From assembly GCA_033398695.1 (NCBI GenBank), contig CM065805.1, positions 163,657,787 through 163,721,786 of the forward strand: a DNA stretch of 64,000 bases, read 5' to 3'. The position numbers and the translations under genes are program-made. Below, piece by piece: positions 10,285-23,000 of this stretch; position 1 is the first letter of the stretch; the number at the start of each line of letters is the position of its first letter. Source of the stretch: Orobanche coerulescens (taxonomy: Eukaryota > Streptophyta > Magnoliopsida > Lamiales > Orobanchaceae). The notes below the pieces were generated by a model, which was not told the DNA's origin, made no database searches, and was given only the letters and a program-made list of their open reading frames with translations.

Positions 10285-12611
10285 TGTAACACCCCAAACT
10301 AGGCGGATATTACGGTGCCGTGGACCCCCGACTGGGACCCACCAGGCGGATGAAAATGAATGAATTACACAGGGTGAATGTAGTACCGAACCACATTACA
10401 ACAATAATTACTCTGATGAGGAGTTTAGTTATAACACACCAGGACAATACCGAATACTAGTGTATTTTATATGAAGATAAAATACACAACACTGAATGAA
10501 ACGGAGTATTCAAATGAAAGTCTGCAGCGGAAAATAAAGGACAATAACATGAATAACTGAAAGATCGGGGCCCCCTACTAGTATCACTAGGACTCCTCGA
10601 CATCAACATGCTATTCCCGTGCGTTTGCCTTGCCATGACCTGAAAAAAACAAAATCCCCAAACGGGGTCAGTTACAAAGAACAACAATCCTCAAGGGTTG
10701 AAAATACACAATCATGATTAACTCAAGTTATGAAATATTCTTAGTTATGAATTACGCTGAAGAGGAGTATCATAGTACGCCCGTAATGTTCTGTGCAAGT
10801 GTACAACACCCGTCCGTGTATCTAATTAGTCTCACGGTGTAACGCTTTCCCGTGTGCACGGTCTAATGTATCGGTGAACCCAATACATAACCATTATGTG
10901 CCCGACTAAAAATTCCACACAGCCACACCCGGCCACGCAATATGAACCCAGAAGGTCACATGAACGAGAATGACCATAATGAATATCAATGAATAATAAT
11001 TAGACAAGGCCAAGAATGACTCACCGAGATGAGAGTAATAATGAAATGAATGATAGCTCAACGAAAAGATGGAACCGCTGCTCCTTATGATCAAGTGATT
11101 AATTGACAATAACAAGTTTTAATATGATTAATACAATGATGAATGAGTTATGATTATGAATGATCAACAACAAAAGGTATGAATATCCTTTTAACCGAGT
11201 AAGAATTAACTTACACAACACCGGCGACAATTATCCTTCCACGAACAACGTCCTAATTGAGATATCGGTCGCTCGAACAACCTTAAATAATACAATATCC
11301 AACAATCCGTTCAATATACGAATCAAACACGAATATAACGAACTCAAAACGTCGATACGATAAAACTAAGTCCATTGAGGCATTAAAACAAACACGTTGC
11401 GTCCAAACTCCGCTTGTTTACAATCAAACTTCAATATATCAATATCAAATCCCCCAAGAAGTGTTTCAAACCAACAAAACATCTTCAATATGATTAATAA
11501 TCCAAGACGAATATCCGAAAACGTGATTATAACAACAATTAGTCGAAAATCCCCAATTCCAACTCGATTTTCAAGGTGTTCTTGAATAATTCCTCAATAA
11601 TCCAATGAATCCTTATACAAAATCATAATCATATACATATCCCTTCATATAACATGATTATAACGTCAAAAATATCATATCTCAACACAAAATCGAAGTC
11701 CAAAGTGTTGAAGGAATTACCTCTTGAAGATCCAAGTGTTTTAATCCGAAGAACACGCGTTAGATTGATTATCCGGGCTTCACGATCGAAAGGAGATGAA
11801 GAAAATCAAACACTAAAATGATGATTGATGAAGAAAACTCTCCCTCAAGCTTTCTCTCTCGGTTGAAGGTGAAGAAAAGGGAGAGAAATGGCTGAAATTC
11901 TGAAAAAAAAAAACGAATTTATAGGGGTTGACTCGGCTGACAGACTCGACCGTGTCCGCCTGACACGGTCGCGGCGCGCAGCTGGCCGGCAGGGACTCGA
12001 CCGTGTCCTGCTTGACACAGTCGCGGCGCGCAGGGGCCTACCGACATTGACCTGTCCGCGGCGCTCGGCAATGACTCGACCGTGTCCTGGAACACGGTCG
12101 GGCCTCTCGGCAGTCGATTCTGGCTTATTCGGAAGGGTTCGACTCGGCCGTGCCAGACGACACGGTCGGGTCCTGAGGCATAGACTTCGGCAATTCCGGA
12201 CGAGTACAGCACGGGCCGTGTCGGACGACACGGCCGAGTTCGGTCGGCAGTGATCGGCCCAAAAACTGAAAAATGAGCGGGTGAGCTAAAACGACCATAA
12301 CTCTCTCGTCCGGACTCCGATTGACTCACCGTTTGAACCATTGGAAAGCTAATTCGATGCTCTATAATATTGCAAAGATTTAGAATTTTTGGAGTTACCA
12401 AAAATTAATGGTGATCTAACAAAGTCGAACTCATATGAGGAAAGTTGAAACAATGAACAATAACGATACACAACTCGAAGTTTTTCCGAACGGTGAACAC
12501 GGTGAATGAATATGATTGATGAATGATTGTAAATGAGTGAAAATCCACTGAGTGACAATCACCGAATGAAATTACTGAATGATAATGACTGAATTACAAC
12601 CGGGTATTACA
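10285..12611 (-). repeat. Element 1, right LTR (5' LTR on the minus strand)
   Basis: Length 2327 bp. TATA box TATAAAT at 11917-11923 on the minus strand. The block 11930-12250, upstream of the TATA box on that strand, holds five inverted-repeat units, with CGACCGTGTC-type arms near 11947, 11998 and 12075 and related CGGCCGTG and GGGCCGTGTC arms near 12146 and 12206; spacers are about 4-7 bp. Differences from the left LTR concentrate in this block. Elsewhere a few changes affect CTG sites (for example ACTGAAG to ATCAAG near 11090). Confidence 0.92.
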
Positions 12612-15299
12612 ATACTTATGTGCCACACCTTTGGGCTATAAGTTCTAAGCACACAGACATGCAACCTCTTAATCGAATTCAACAAGCATGGAAGGCCTAT
12701 AGGTCATAACAAAAGCAGGTATGTTGAATTTTTAGGATCAATAGCCAGAAATGGAAACTTAGTTCCACTAAATTATCACAATTGGCATAAGGTACCTGGA
12801 AGTTTTAAAACTGATATGCTGCAAAAGGTGAAGGTAATACTTTGAAAAATTGTAATTCATGTATATTTTTGCTTGTCTGGTGAACCATCTTACATAGTCA
12901 CATGTGTTTTTGTAGGGAACCTTTGTTGTTCCTGTTGGATATGACGAAATTGTTTTACAAGCTTTGGCCAAAAGTTGGAGGACTTTCAAGTGTAGAATAA
13001 AAAAATGTATTTTATTCCAAAGTTAACCATGGAACAAAACTTGCGTAGGAGGCCTGATACACGTGATGAGAGGGTGAAAGTAGATCAATGGAAGTTCCTT
13101 GTAGAATATTGGTGTACTGAAGAGGCAAAGGTGGTCGTGTTTTATTTTCTGCTTCGTTACACGTTATCTTAATATTCATTCTTAACTATTGGCATTATTG
13201 CACTTTATAGAAAACTAGCCAGAAAAATAAAGAAAACGGATTGATGAAGAAAATGCAGCATATTACTGGAAAGAGAAGTTTTGCTCAAGTTTATGAAATG
13301 GCTAAGGTAACTACATATGATTGTAAACATAATGATAACCTATCGAATGATGACTGATATAATGACATTTTTCCTTGTAGAAAGAAGCTTCAAGTAATGT
13401 TGGGAAAGGGGAACATGATATGGATGGAGATGAAAATGTTCAGGAGTCGGGACTAGATGAACTGACTAGAGCAGATATTTTTTCGAAGTGTTATTCGTGA
13501 AATGGGAATACATCTAATCCTGAAATTGCAAATGCATTGGTGAATTTGTATTTTTAACTTTTTTAGTATTTTATGTTATTATAAAAATTCATCTAGTACA
13601 CCATGACACTGCTGTGATAATATTATTGCATAAAACTTGTATACAGGAAAAAATGCAACAGCTAAAGAGAAAACTGCCACCTAGTGCACGAGATGAAGGC
13701 CCAAATGATAAATTTTCCCAAGTCCTTGGGGAAGATAAAGCTGGACGAGTGTGCATGTATGGTTATGGAACAACTGCCAAAGCGGTATACGGTGGTCTTT
13801 CACTTAGTCGGAATGATATCCATCGCATGGTCATGGAAAGGGAAAGCTTTGAAAAACAACTTGAAGATAAGGACAAGTTAATTCAAAGGTTATTGAAAAA
13901 TGATAATTTTAGAGGACGTGATCATTCAGACTTCGTAAATGTCTCTTCCCCATCAGTTTATCTCAATTCCTCACTTGCCCAACCTGCTCAACCCTCGCAT
14001 ACCAATAGTCTCCCCTTGCAGGTACATGTACTTTTCATGACATATGTACAATAGTTTTTTCAATATAATCTCTCTCAAGGTTATCACGACGCCAAAATTG
14101 ACCTGTTACTTCTGAATCTGTACAGTAGTCTCCCTTGCAGGTTATCATTAAAAAATAACCTATTACTTCTGAATCTGTTCATAAGTAAGCAAATGCACTG
14201 AATCTGTTTTATGGGTGTTTGGTATATAATGTTGTGATGAAAGCAGATGCACTGGACCAGAATTTGTTTTGTAATTACTTTTCATTTGTTAGTAGTGTAC
14301 AATATGAAGTTCAACAGTATTGTTGAGAATATGTTTTATGGGTGTTTGTTTGAGAATATTTTGGTGTATAATGTTGTTGTAATGAAAGCAGATGCACTGA
14401 ACCAGAATTTGTTTTGTAATTACTTTTCATTTGTTAGTAGTGTACAGTATGAAGTTTACCATAAGTTGTTGTGATGAAAGCAGTATTGTTTAGCAACAAT
14501 ACCTGGGATTTGTGGCCCTTAATATTACAGTTTAGCAACATTACCTGGGAAGTGATGTGCTATATATCTTTCTTTGGTTGGTTTGAGTGATATATGTTAC
14601 ATTTCATTTACTGTCTCAACAATATTTTATATTGATTATTTGGTTCCGGTGAAAGTAAGCCTATAAGTGAAAATTGTTGCAAGTTGGAGTAAAGGTTATT
14701 TTAAAAAGCGTCATTACTTTGGACATTATTGCAAAAGGTTTTGTTGAAAGCTTAAATCCTTCTAAAGTGGTTGGAAGTGAAGAATTAGAACCCAATTGGT
14801 GCGAAGTGAAAGTTACGGTGGCAATTAAATTTGAGGAAAAAATAATTAGAACAATTGGAAGTGTCAAAGTTGTTGGTCAAGCTATAGGAAGTAGCATTGC
14901 TTGGCCAAAGCATTTGGTAAGTTTCAATTAATTATCTCTCATTTGGTTGCTTTTGTTCATTTTAAGTTTCAAGGATCAATAATTTTCCTTTCATTTGTTG
15001 TCACAGGTTCAAGTAGAAGAAGCGAAATAAGGAAAATATAGCAGCTTTGGTTAAATGGAAAGTTTCCAGCTGTTATTGCTAGTTAGAATGGATTTGGTTG
15101 TTTTTAACTAAAAATTTGAAATTTATTATTGGGATTGGTTGTGATAGTTGGAAGATGGTCATGTGTATGTATGATTTCACATTTTGACACGACTTGGATG
15201 ATGTTAATTTATATATTTTCTCGATTATATTAGTTTATGTGGGAGATGTTTTCTTGACTTTATTTCCGTCAAGATCCATATATTATAGGTGTTAATCTA

Positions 15300-15854
15300 A
15301 AGCTTCTTTCTCAAAATATTTAGTAGTTAGATTAATTTGTAATATTACATGACATCAAAAAGCGTCACAAAATATCTATCGTGACATATGATGGTATCAT
15401 AAAAGAACCATTTTGTCACACATACATACGTCACTAATGTAGGTGGTTATATTAGTTACTTGCTTTTACATGGCGCAAAAAAGCGTCAACAAAAGTATAT
15501 ATTGCAACGTATGATGGTGTCACAAGACTATCATTTAGTTACATATCTAAGCGTCACTAAATAAGGTAGTTAAATTAGTTATAAATTTTATATAACACGA
15601 AAAAGCCTCACTATATAGAACTTTCATGATGTCAGTTAGCATCACCAAATAGTGTTACTAAATAATGCTAATGTGACACATAAAAAACGTCACAATAAAT
15701 ATGTGTCGTGACGCTTTCAAAGCATCGCGATAGTAACCTGTTGAAATGCCAAATCAGGTGACACTTTTCCAAAGCGTCACAATAGAAAAAACGTCACTAA
15801 AGACACATTTAGTGACACTTTTGCGCGTCACTAAAGACGATTTTTGTAGTAGTG
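15300..15854. repeat. CACTA subterminal repeat region
   Basis: Many GCGTCAC and GTGAC motifs occur on both strands (15363, 15433, 15484, 15553, 15640, 15689, 15773, 15793, 15827 and others). This is the usual organisation of CACTA ends, where the TNP1-like protein binds. The block ends in the terminal repeat at 15841-15854. Confidence 0.75.
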
Positions 15855-16350
15855 AATGGATCTTTTAAGCTTGCACACCAAGTGCTCTTCTCCTTCAGCA
15901 ATAAATTCCTCTTGTTGGCACATATAGATTTCCTTGTCTAGACTCTCATTTAAGAATTTAATCTTGACATCCATTTGCAAAATCTCCAGATCCAAATGCG
16001 CAGCTATAGCTAAAAGAATCCAAATTGACTTAAGCATGGCTACCGGTGAAAAGGTTTCATCATAATCGATACCCTATTTCTGAGTGTAACCTTTTGCAAC
16101 AAGCCTTGCTTTGAAGGTTTCAACCTTCCCGTCACCTCCTTTCTTTCACTTGTGGACCTATTTACTCCTAATGGCTTGTACACCATCAGGTAGCTCTACT
16201 AGCTCCCACACTTGATTGGAATCCATATATCCCATTTCTGATTCAATTGCTACTTGCCAGGAGTTAGCATTTATCTTGGATTGCCTCCTTGTAGGTCCAG
16301 GGATCTGATTCATCTTCACCTGAGATTGAGTCTGAAGACTTTCCCAGGCC
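15855..16350 (-). pseudogene. Copia reverse transcriptase, N-terminal fragment
   Basis: The minus strand reads ARLVAKGYTQK, a stop, GIDYDETFSPVAMLKSI, LEILQMDVKIKFLNESLDKE and VCKLKRS, the start of a copia RT. The catalytic YVDD region is not in the window. The break coincides with the CACTA terminal repeat, which shows that the CACTA is the younger insertion. Several stops are present in the preceding linker. Confidence 0.83.
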
Positions 16351-17790
16351 TATGAATCATTCGGTTGATGAACAACCCTCCCACTATGATGAGGCAAATC
16401 CTGAGTTGGTGTAAAAGTCTCAGAATCGATACGTGGTGCAGTGTTAGTTGGCGCTTGTACGATTGGTATAGACGGAGTCTCGCCCCTCAGCTCTTCCAGA
16501 ATTATCTCGCTCATGGGCTTGTGACTAATCATATAATCCTCTTCCAGGAATCAGGCATTGGTGCTAACAATGACCTTCTGATCCTGGGGACTATAGAACA
16601 AGCCACCCTTCGTTCCCTTAGGATATCCTACAAACACTCGCACTTCTGTATGAGATGCCAACTTATCAGCTTCCTTATTCAGCACATATGCCGGAGTAGC
16701 CCAAATCCAAACATGTCCTAGACTGGGGTTTCGCCCACTCCACAGCTCTGTAGGTGTTTTTAGAACTGATTTCGAAGACACCAGGTTTAGAATGTACGCC
16801 GATGTTTCTAAGGCGTATCCCCAAAACGAAATAGGTTAATCTGAATAAATCATCATTGACCTAACCATTTATAAAAGAGTTCTATTCCTTCTCTCAGCCA
16901 CACCATTTCTTTGTGGATTTCCCAGCGCGGTGAGCTGGGACGAAATCCCCTCGTTCGCCAAGAAATCCAAAAACTCTCCACTAAGGTATTCGCCACCATA
17001 ATCAGATCGTAGTGACTTGATACTCTTCCCATGACACTTCTCCGTTTCAGCCTTGAAGTCTCTGAACTTGTCAAAGGCTTCATACTTACGTCGCATCAAA
17101 TAGATGTATCCATATCTTGAATAATCATCTATAAATGTGATGAAGTATTCGAAACCACCCTATCGTGGATATTCATTAGACCACATACATCCGTATGAAC
17201 CAATTCTAACACATTCTGAGCACGGTTTCCCTTGGTTTTAAAAACTCTTTGGTCATCTTACCCTCCAGACAGGATTCACAAATTGGAAATGACTCAACTT
17301 GGAGATCATCTAATGGGCCATCATCTACCAATCTTTGAATACTCCCAAGGTTTACATGTCCTAACCGTAAATGCCACAGATATGTTTGGTTTATGCTTGA
17401 AGGTTCTTTTCTCTTTTTAGGTTTAGATAAAGAGTTAAGTTATTTGTGCATGAGATTTTGTGCAGTATTAATGACATACAGTCCATCATTAAAAGTACCT
17501 TTGCAAACATATTCACCGTTTCTTTTCCTAATAATAGCATCATCAAAAGAAACTGAATAACCATCGCATTTTAATTTAGAAACTAAAATTAAATTCATTC
17601 TAAAATATGGTACTAATAATACATTATTGAGGACTAATAATTTATCATTAATCTTCAACTGTACGACTCCTACTGCAACAGCCATAAGCCTGGAATAATC
17701 GCCCTAATTGATGGTAATTTCGCCCGCACCAAGCTGCTTGGTTACCTGAAAACCATGCGAGTCAAAGCAAACATGATCAGTGGAGCCTGA
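16350..17790 (-). pseudogene. Copia protease and integrase, decayed
   Basis: From high to low coordinates the minus strand gives the protease motif IVDSGSTDHVC (about 17790), a protease body (VLLVPYFRMNLILVSKLKCD), the GAG-pre-integrase HLRLGHVNLGSIQRL with CESCLEGKM, and the DDE core with FIDDYSRYGYIYLM, LRSDYGGEYL and NGVAERRNRTLL. The C-terminal region includes VFVGYPKGTKGG. Frames change near 17440, 17100, 16850 and 16540. Families of this type process the polyprotein and insert cDNA; this copy is dead. Confidence 0.85.
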
Positions 17791-17791
17791 A

Positions 17792-18687
17792 TCAACTATC
17801 CACGAAGTGGAAGAACAAGTTACCAAACATGTGTTTGACTACTAGTGCACGAGACATACCTTTCTTAAGAGCAGGGCAGTCCGCTTTAAAATGTCCTTTC
17901 TGACCGCACTTGTAGCACTTTCCCTTTGGCTTTTTGTTCGCGTCGGGATGAGAAGCCTTGCTTTTCACCTTGAGAGTTGCCACTTGCTTCTGGCCAACCT
18001 GCTTTTTCTTCTTTCCCCATTTGGGTTTGGAAGAAGCAGCACCGGTTGCCGCAAGAATCTGATGATAACCTTGTTTGAAGAGACCTTCAGCAGATTGGAG
18101 CTCTGTCAGAAGTTCCGCCAAAGTATATGTCCTACGGTTCATATTGTAGTTAAGGTGGAACTGCTCAAAGCTTCTTGGTAAGCTGCCCAAGATAATATCG
18201 ACCTACGACTCCGCATCGATAGTAGCTCCTAGTATGCTCAGTCCGTTCAAATGAGACATCGTTTTCAGAACATGATCCCTTACTGGGGTGCCTTCAGACA
18301 TTTGGGTTGTCATCAACACCCTCATTGCATTTTGTCTAGCCGCCCGGTTCTGATGACCAAACATCTCGGTGAGATTTTTCATCATTTCCGCGGCTGAGCC
18401 CATCATCTGATGCTGATGCTGCAATACATTGTCAGTGAAGCCAAAATGTAACAGCGAGCCATCTCATCAGACTTCTTCCATTTTCGGAATTCATCCAACT
18501 CTCCAGGAGTGACATCCGGTTCTGGATCCATAGGGCTCTCCTCAGTTAAGACAAATTTATGCCCCTTAGCAGTCAGGACAATGTCAAGATTTCTTTTCCA
18601 ATCGGCAAAGTTAGTGCCATCAAGTTTATTTTCTTTGAGAATAACAACCAGTGGATTGAAAGACATCTGAGATAAAATTAAAAACAT
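17792..18687 (-). pseudogene. Copia gag (UBN2-type) with a CCHC knuckle
   Basis: The minus strand starts MSFNPLVVILKENKLDGTNF and continues ADWKRNLDIVLTAKG, MARCYILASL, then after a frame change near 18420 GHQNRAARQNAMRVLM and EGTPVRDHVLKTMSHLN. After a stop near 18200 it gives GSLPRSFEQFHLNYNMN, a basic stretch, and CYKCGQKGHFKADC. This is the gag architecture of plant copia elements of the Tork/Angela group. One frameshift and one stop separate it into three pieces. The upstream frame 18666-18687 may be leader. Confidence 0.87.
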
Positions 18688-20023
18688 CCATCACATAATG
18701 CACAGCAAAATATATCGAAAAATCTCAAAACACAATATATATGCTAACAACCAACACCTCGAAAAATCCGCATTTGCAAGCCACGATCGTGAGGACGTTT
18801 ACACACACATTTTTCAAGTAGAGTTTTCGTCTTTAGTTTTACTATCTAGTCAACTTACGTTATGACAAGTAAAATTAATAGTTGGTTCCTCTTGGCCATG
18901 TATTAATTAACATAGATTCTGATGGGGAGCTTATTAATTAATACACCTAAGTGAATACCGTAATTTAACATCCTTACAATATTATCTTTTAAATAATAGT
19001 CCTACAGATGGAGAGATCCTATCATAAAAAATAATATTTACCTTATGTTATCATTTTGAAATTTAAAACTAGTGAACCTATAATTAGCACATCCGATATG
19101 GAGGAAGACCCTATTATCAACGCGCATGCTAATTACTTCACAATTTAAATTAATTACGGAGGCCAATTTGATCTTATTTAAAAATAAATCAATTTAATCA
19201 CTTAATTATTTTAGCCTTAGGGTTTTTAATTTTCTCGTCCTAACATGAAGAAAATATATCACGCATACATTCATACATGCCATATATCAAAACAATAAAA
19301 CCCAAAAATAAAGCATGGATATTTAATTATCCAATTATCATGGTCTTCTTCCTTGAGTTGAATCCGAGAAAATCTTCGACTCGATCTCTCCCACTGAATC
19401 AAGCATCTCGTCGCTCCTCCTGGCCGGGCCATGGATTTTCAAAATTAAAATTTCACTTTTATGCAAAATTAATTACATAAAAAAGTTAATTTTAAATCCC
19501 GACTCAATGGACGCAACGAGCAGCCGAAATGGACCGACCAAAAGCTGGACGGCAGACCGAACAGTGAACCAGCCGGACCAGGGCGTGGCTCTGGCGGCAT
19601 GCTCGGCGGCTTTCAGCGGCGCTGTTATTCTTGTCGGCCCACGGCCATGGCCAGCAGATCTGGCGATCCGGTTACTCGCTATATTTCTTCGTGATCCCGT
19701 CTTTTCCAAATTTGATTACAATTTTACACAAAATAAAATACATCAAAATTACAGCAAGATTACATGGAAAATAAAACACCTAGAACTACCCGCGGATTTT
19801 CTCACGGGAAAAACCATTACATGCCTCAAAACCGGGCTAAAACCAACAATTACATAAATAATAAAATTAAATAAATAAACCATTCACATATCCATGATAA
19901 TTGGATCATATCACCTGCAAGAACACATCTAGCAAAATATTCCAACATCAAATTACATGAATATTTAAATTGCTATCAATTAATCACAAAAATTAATTAA
20001 AATAGCAAAAAGCCTAAAAATCC
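18688..20023 (-). other. Copia leader, with a GC-rich island at 19495-19700
   Basis: This 1.3-kb stretch lies between the primer site and gag. Most is AT-rich without codable homology. The island at about 19495-19700 has clearly higher GC than its surroundings and open frames on both strands, none of which I recognise. It could be ordinary leader or a captured fragment. Confidence 0.5.
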
Positions 20024-20036
20024 GGCTCTGATACCA
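20024..20036 (-). other. Primer binding site of the copia element
   Basis: The minus strand reads TGGTATCAGAGCC, a full match to the standard plant site for initiator tRNA-Met, two bases from the LTR end at 20039 (CCAACA on the minus strand). Confidence 0.92.
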
Positions 20037-20038
20037 AT

Positions 20039-23000
20039 TGTTGGAAGTAAAACGCAGCGGAAGCGAAGTTTGGGAAGGTTTGATAAATGCGTTTTACGCA
20101 TCCACGAGCATAAGATCTATTTAGGCATGCTGATTAATTAATTAGTAAGACTAATAAGTAATTTAAATATTATTTATTAAATAAATATGTTGGTAATTGA
20201 AATATCCTAATCTAGATTTAAAAGATCATAGAATATTACTTTTGAAGGGAATTGGTTGCTTTTGTCTTGATCACCTTATATTTATACCTTTAGACCTTCT
20301 AGAGTATGATCCACCTTAACACGGACGTTGTGTGGGCAGCGAGCTACCGGATCTTGCTTGGACTTCTATGGGATCGGCCGAACCTTTTTTTTTTGTATGT
20401 GGTCACTCAATTTTTCTTTGCTTTCTAGTATTTTATGAACACTCTTAACAAATTGATGTGTTGTCTAAATTGTAGAATCAAAGACACAAGTCTAGATCTA
20501 CAACTAAACAAAAGAGGAAAATTTTGATCTCACAACCTTGCAATGTGTACAAAAAGCGGCCCCCTTATATGTCCTATATAGGTGTAACACCCCCGATATA
20601 TTCAGGAATATTACAGCTCCGTAAATCCTTTACATAAGAATTTACAAGGCTGAAGAATTGAACAGACATTAAGAAGTACTAACGAATGGAAATATCGGAA
20701 TTAAGATACAACAGTTCTGACCAAATACTGAAAAATACAATTGTTCAACAGAAACTTAATAATACATCACCAAATTCAAATTCATCATAAATGACTTCAT
20801 ACTCGAGTACTTATTGAAATAACCAATAAACAACAGACAAAAGAACCCGGCCGAAACATCACTCTGCACCCTCGTCGTCATGCAGCTCCAGTGGTTGTTT
20901 TCCCGCTCTCCTGGATCCTGAACATAAACAAAATATTCACCCCCGAAGGGGTTAGCACAACGATGCTAGTACAAGTACCACAACATATTATTCAACGTCA
21001 CATGCAGAATAATAATAACATAAATGATAAAATATCAAACGAGTCTTCTCCTGCGAGAAACTCATACATAACATACACAACTGATAATCACAACATGATA
21101 TCACAACATACACATGGTAATTCCGTCGATCCAGCGTTCACTGCCTAGAACCCACGATGATCCCGTCAGACCAACCCGTGGTGGAAAAAACCCGTCCGAT
21201 GATCCAGCGCACGCTAGCATAGATCCCCCGATGATCCCGTCGGACCAACACGAGGTGGACATACAACAACGACATACATGCACGATAATATGTATAACAT
21301 CAATTCATAAAACAAATAAGGTACTTGCCTCGATGAAGACAAGAACAATACTTCCACGAAAACGAACACTTGAAGGTCGTCCCCCCCCAATCAATCACGT
21401 AACAAGCTCAAACCTTAACAAAAGAAATAATATAGGATTTATCTCACGTCGTACGAATGTCTAACAATTCGATTTACGGCCAAAAGCTCATAAAATGTAA
21501 TCTGTGTGAACTTCTTAGCGCGCGCTAAGTACTCTGTGTAGCGTGCGTTAAGTCTGCTCGATAGCGCACGCAAACAACAAAGCATAGCGTACGCTAACTA
21601 TGCATGGTCAGTACTTCACTGATCAGCTGACTGACTCGTCTGATGGCCTAGCGTACGTTACGTACCAAACGTAGCGTACGTTAACCGATGCTCGATAGCG
21701 CACGTTAATTTACATAACTTAGCGTGCGCTAACTGTGCATGGCAGTTCACTACCGGCAGAAGACTGTTCTCATCATGATCAAAACAATGAAATCTTCCGT
21801 GATAATTCATGTTACCTCCATGAATATCATGTTCATACGATTATGAATGATCTTACGGATAACAACAACTTCGGATTCAAGAATATGTATACTATTATAA
21901 AACCATATTCCATTTTGACTACAAATCTTCATACGACAATTCGAAAGGCTTAATGGTTGATATCACACCTTTATATCAATGAAAACTATCACTTCTGAAG
22001 TTTGAATAACATTCCATCTTTACAAAATAAATCCTTCCATGATCAATCCCTTAGATTCATCTAACAATAATGATGTTAAAGTCAAGTCCATGATTGCTAT
22101 GAAGTCATCTACTAGATTTGGATTACCAATGATAGAAGCCTCCTCTACTTGTTCATTGTAGTCAGATTCGAATCATGATGTTCATAATCAAGATATTTAA
22201 GGCCTATTCATCTCAATATTCCAAACATGATGTACTTTGGATAATTCACTAATGAAATTCAATATCTCGTTAACATGATCATCCAATTCTTTAGAATCCA
22301 ACTCTAAGTCTGGAGATAGGTTGAACATACCTTAATATGACGAAAATCACTGAACCGTAAGGTAGAATCCGACTTCGGTTGGTTGTATGCCACTCCAAGG
22401 TGCTACTCCACTTCAATGATCACTCACAAGTGATAACCAATATACAAGGATCAATAAGATGTGTTCTAAGTGTGTAGAAGGATTATTATAGCTCTCTAGC
22501 CTCTCAAGAATGAAGAATGGACGAATGAAGTGTAAGCCAAAACGGGTTGTTGTCTCATTTATAATATTCTGCACTTTAGCTAATTAGCGCACGCTACTAA
22601 GCATTCCTTAGCGCGCGCTAATAAGAGTTGACTCCAAATCTGTCCAGGTTCGTCCGTGGGAATCTTATCCGGACCCATGTACCGGCTGGCGCATGTGCTA
22701 GCCGTCCAGTTCAATAATTGAGTTCTTAGCGCACGCAACTCCTACATACATAGCGTGCGCTAGTAGTAGCCCGATAGCGCGCGTTAAGCTACATTCTTAG
22801 CGTGCGCTATCACGAGTTTGCATGAGAAATTTTGCATGTTGTTATACTTATGTACAAAGATATCAATGCAAGAAATATCATACTCCAATAATCAAAACCA
22901 CAAATCCGAATAATACAGGGTTTGAATACAGATGAAATACACCGTAATAAATCTGGATATTACAATAGGCTCTTGGACTATTACTAGGGATCTTAAGGAG

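Larger units (their letters stand above)
3276..12611 (-). mobile_element. Ty3/gypsy retrotransposon, element 1
   Basis: A complete insertion with TG...CA ends, LTRs at 3276-5587 and 10285-12611, and a perfect 5-bp target duplication ATACT (3271-3275 and 12612-12616). Coding runs on the minus strand in the order gag, protease, RT, RNase H, integrase, with a chromodomain-like tail. This order and the roughly 2.3-kb LTRs fit the Del/Tekay-type chromoviruses; the lineage is an inference. The element is dead: it lacks the capsid core, lacks a segment between RT and RNase H, has a 56-bp minisatellite in pol, and has stops and frameshifts. It interrupts an exon of the CACTA TNP1-like gene. Confidence 0.93.
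2390..15030 (+). pseudogene. TNP1-like CACTA protein gene, split by gypsy element 1
   Basis: This accessory DNA-binding protein gene of En/Spm transposons is spliced and broken. Candidate exons: about 2390-2530, 2990-3132, 3238-3275 joined across the retrotransposon to 12617-12833, then 12916-13130, 13211-13306, 13381-13500, 13647-14021, about 14680-14916 and 15007-15030. Recognisable parts are EFNKHGRPIG and FLGSIARNG (Transposase_24-type), DTRDERVKVDQWKFLVEYW, FSQVLGEDKAGRV, and a C-terminal block with IAKGFVESLNP and AIGSSIAWPKHL (TNP1/En/Spm C-terminal family). Junctions are GT-AG. A frameshift near 13005 and in-frame stops near 12640 and 13498 show decay. Role: binds subterminal repeats to assist transposition. 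Confidence 0.78.
2281..15854 (+). mobile_element. CACTA (En/Spm) transposon, right portion
   Basis: The right end at 15841-15854 reads, on the minus strand, CACTACTACAAAAA, the typical CACTA terminal inverted repeat. It lies in the copia reverse transcriptase gene, so a 3-bp duplication AAT (15855-15857) is expected. The left end is outside the window. The element carries a TNP1-like gene on the plus strand and a subterminal region (about 15300-15854) rich in GCGTCAC motifs. It was hit by gypsy element 1 (3276-12611) and by the LTR ending at 2280. No TNPD-type catalytic transposase is seen in this part, so autonomy cannot be judged. Confidence 0.82.
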
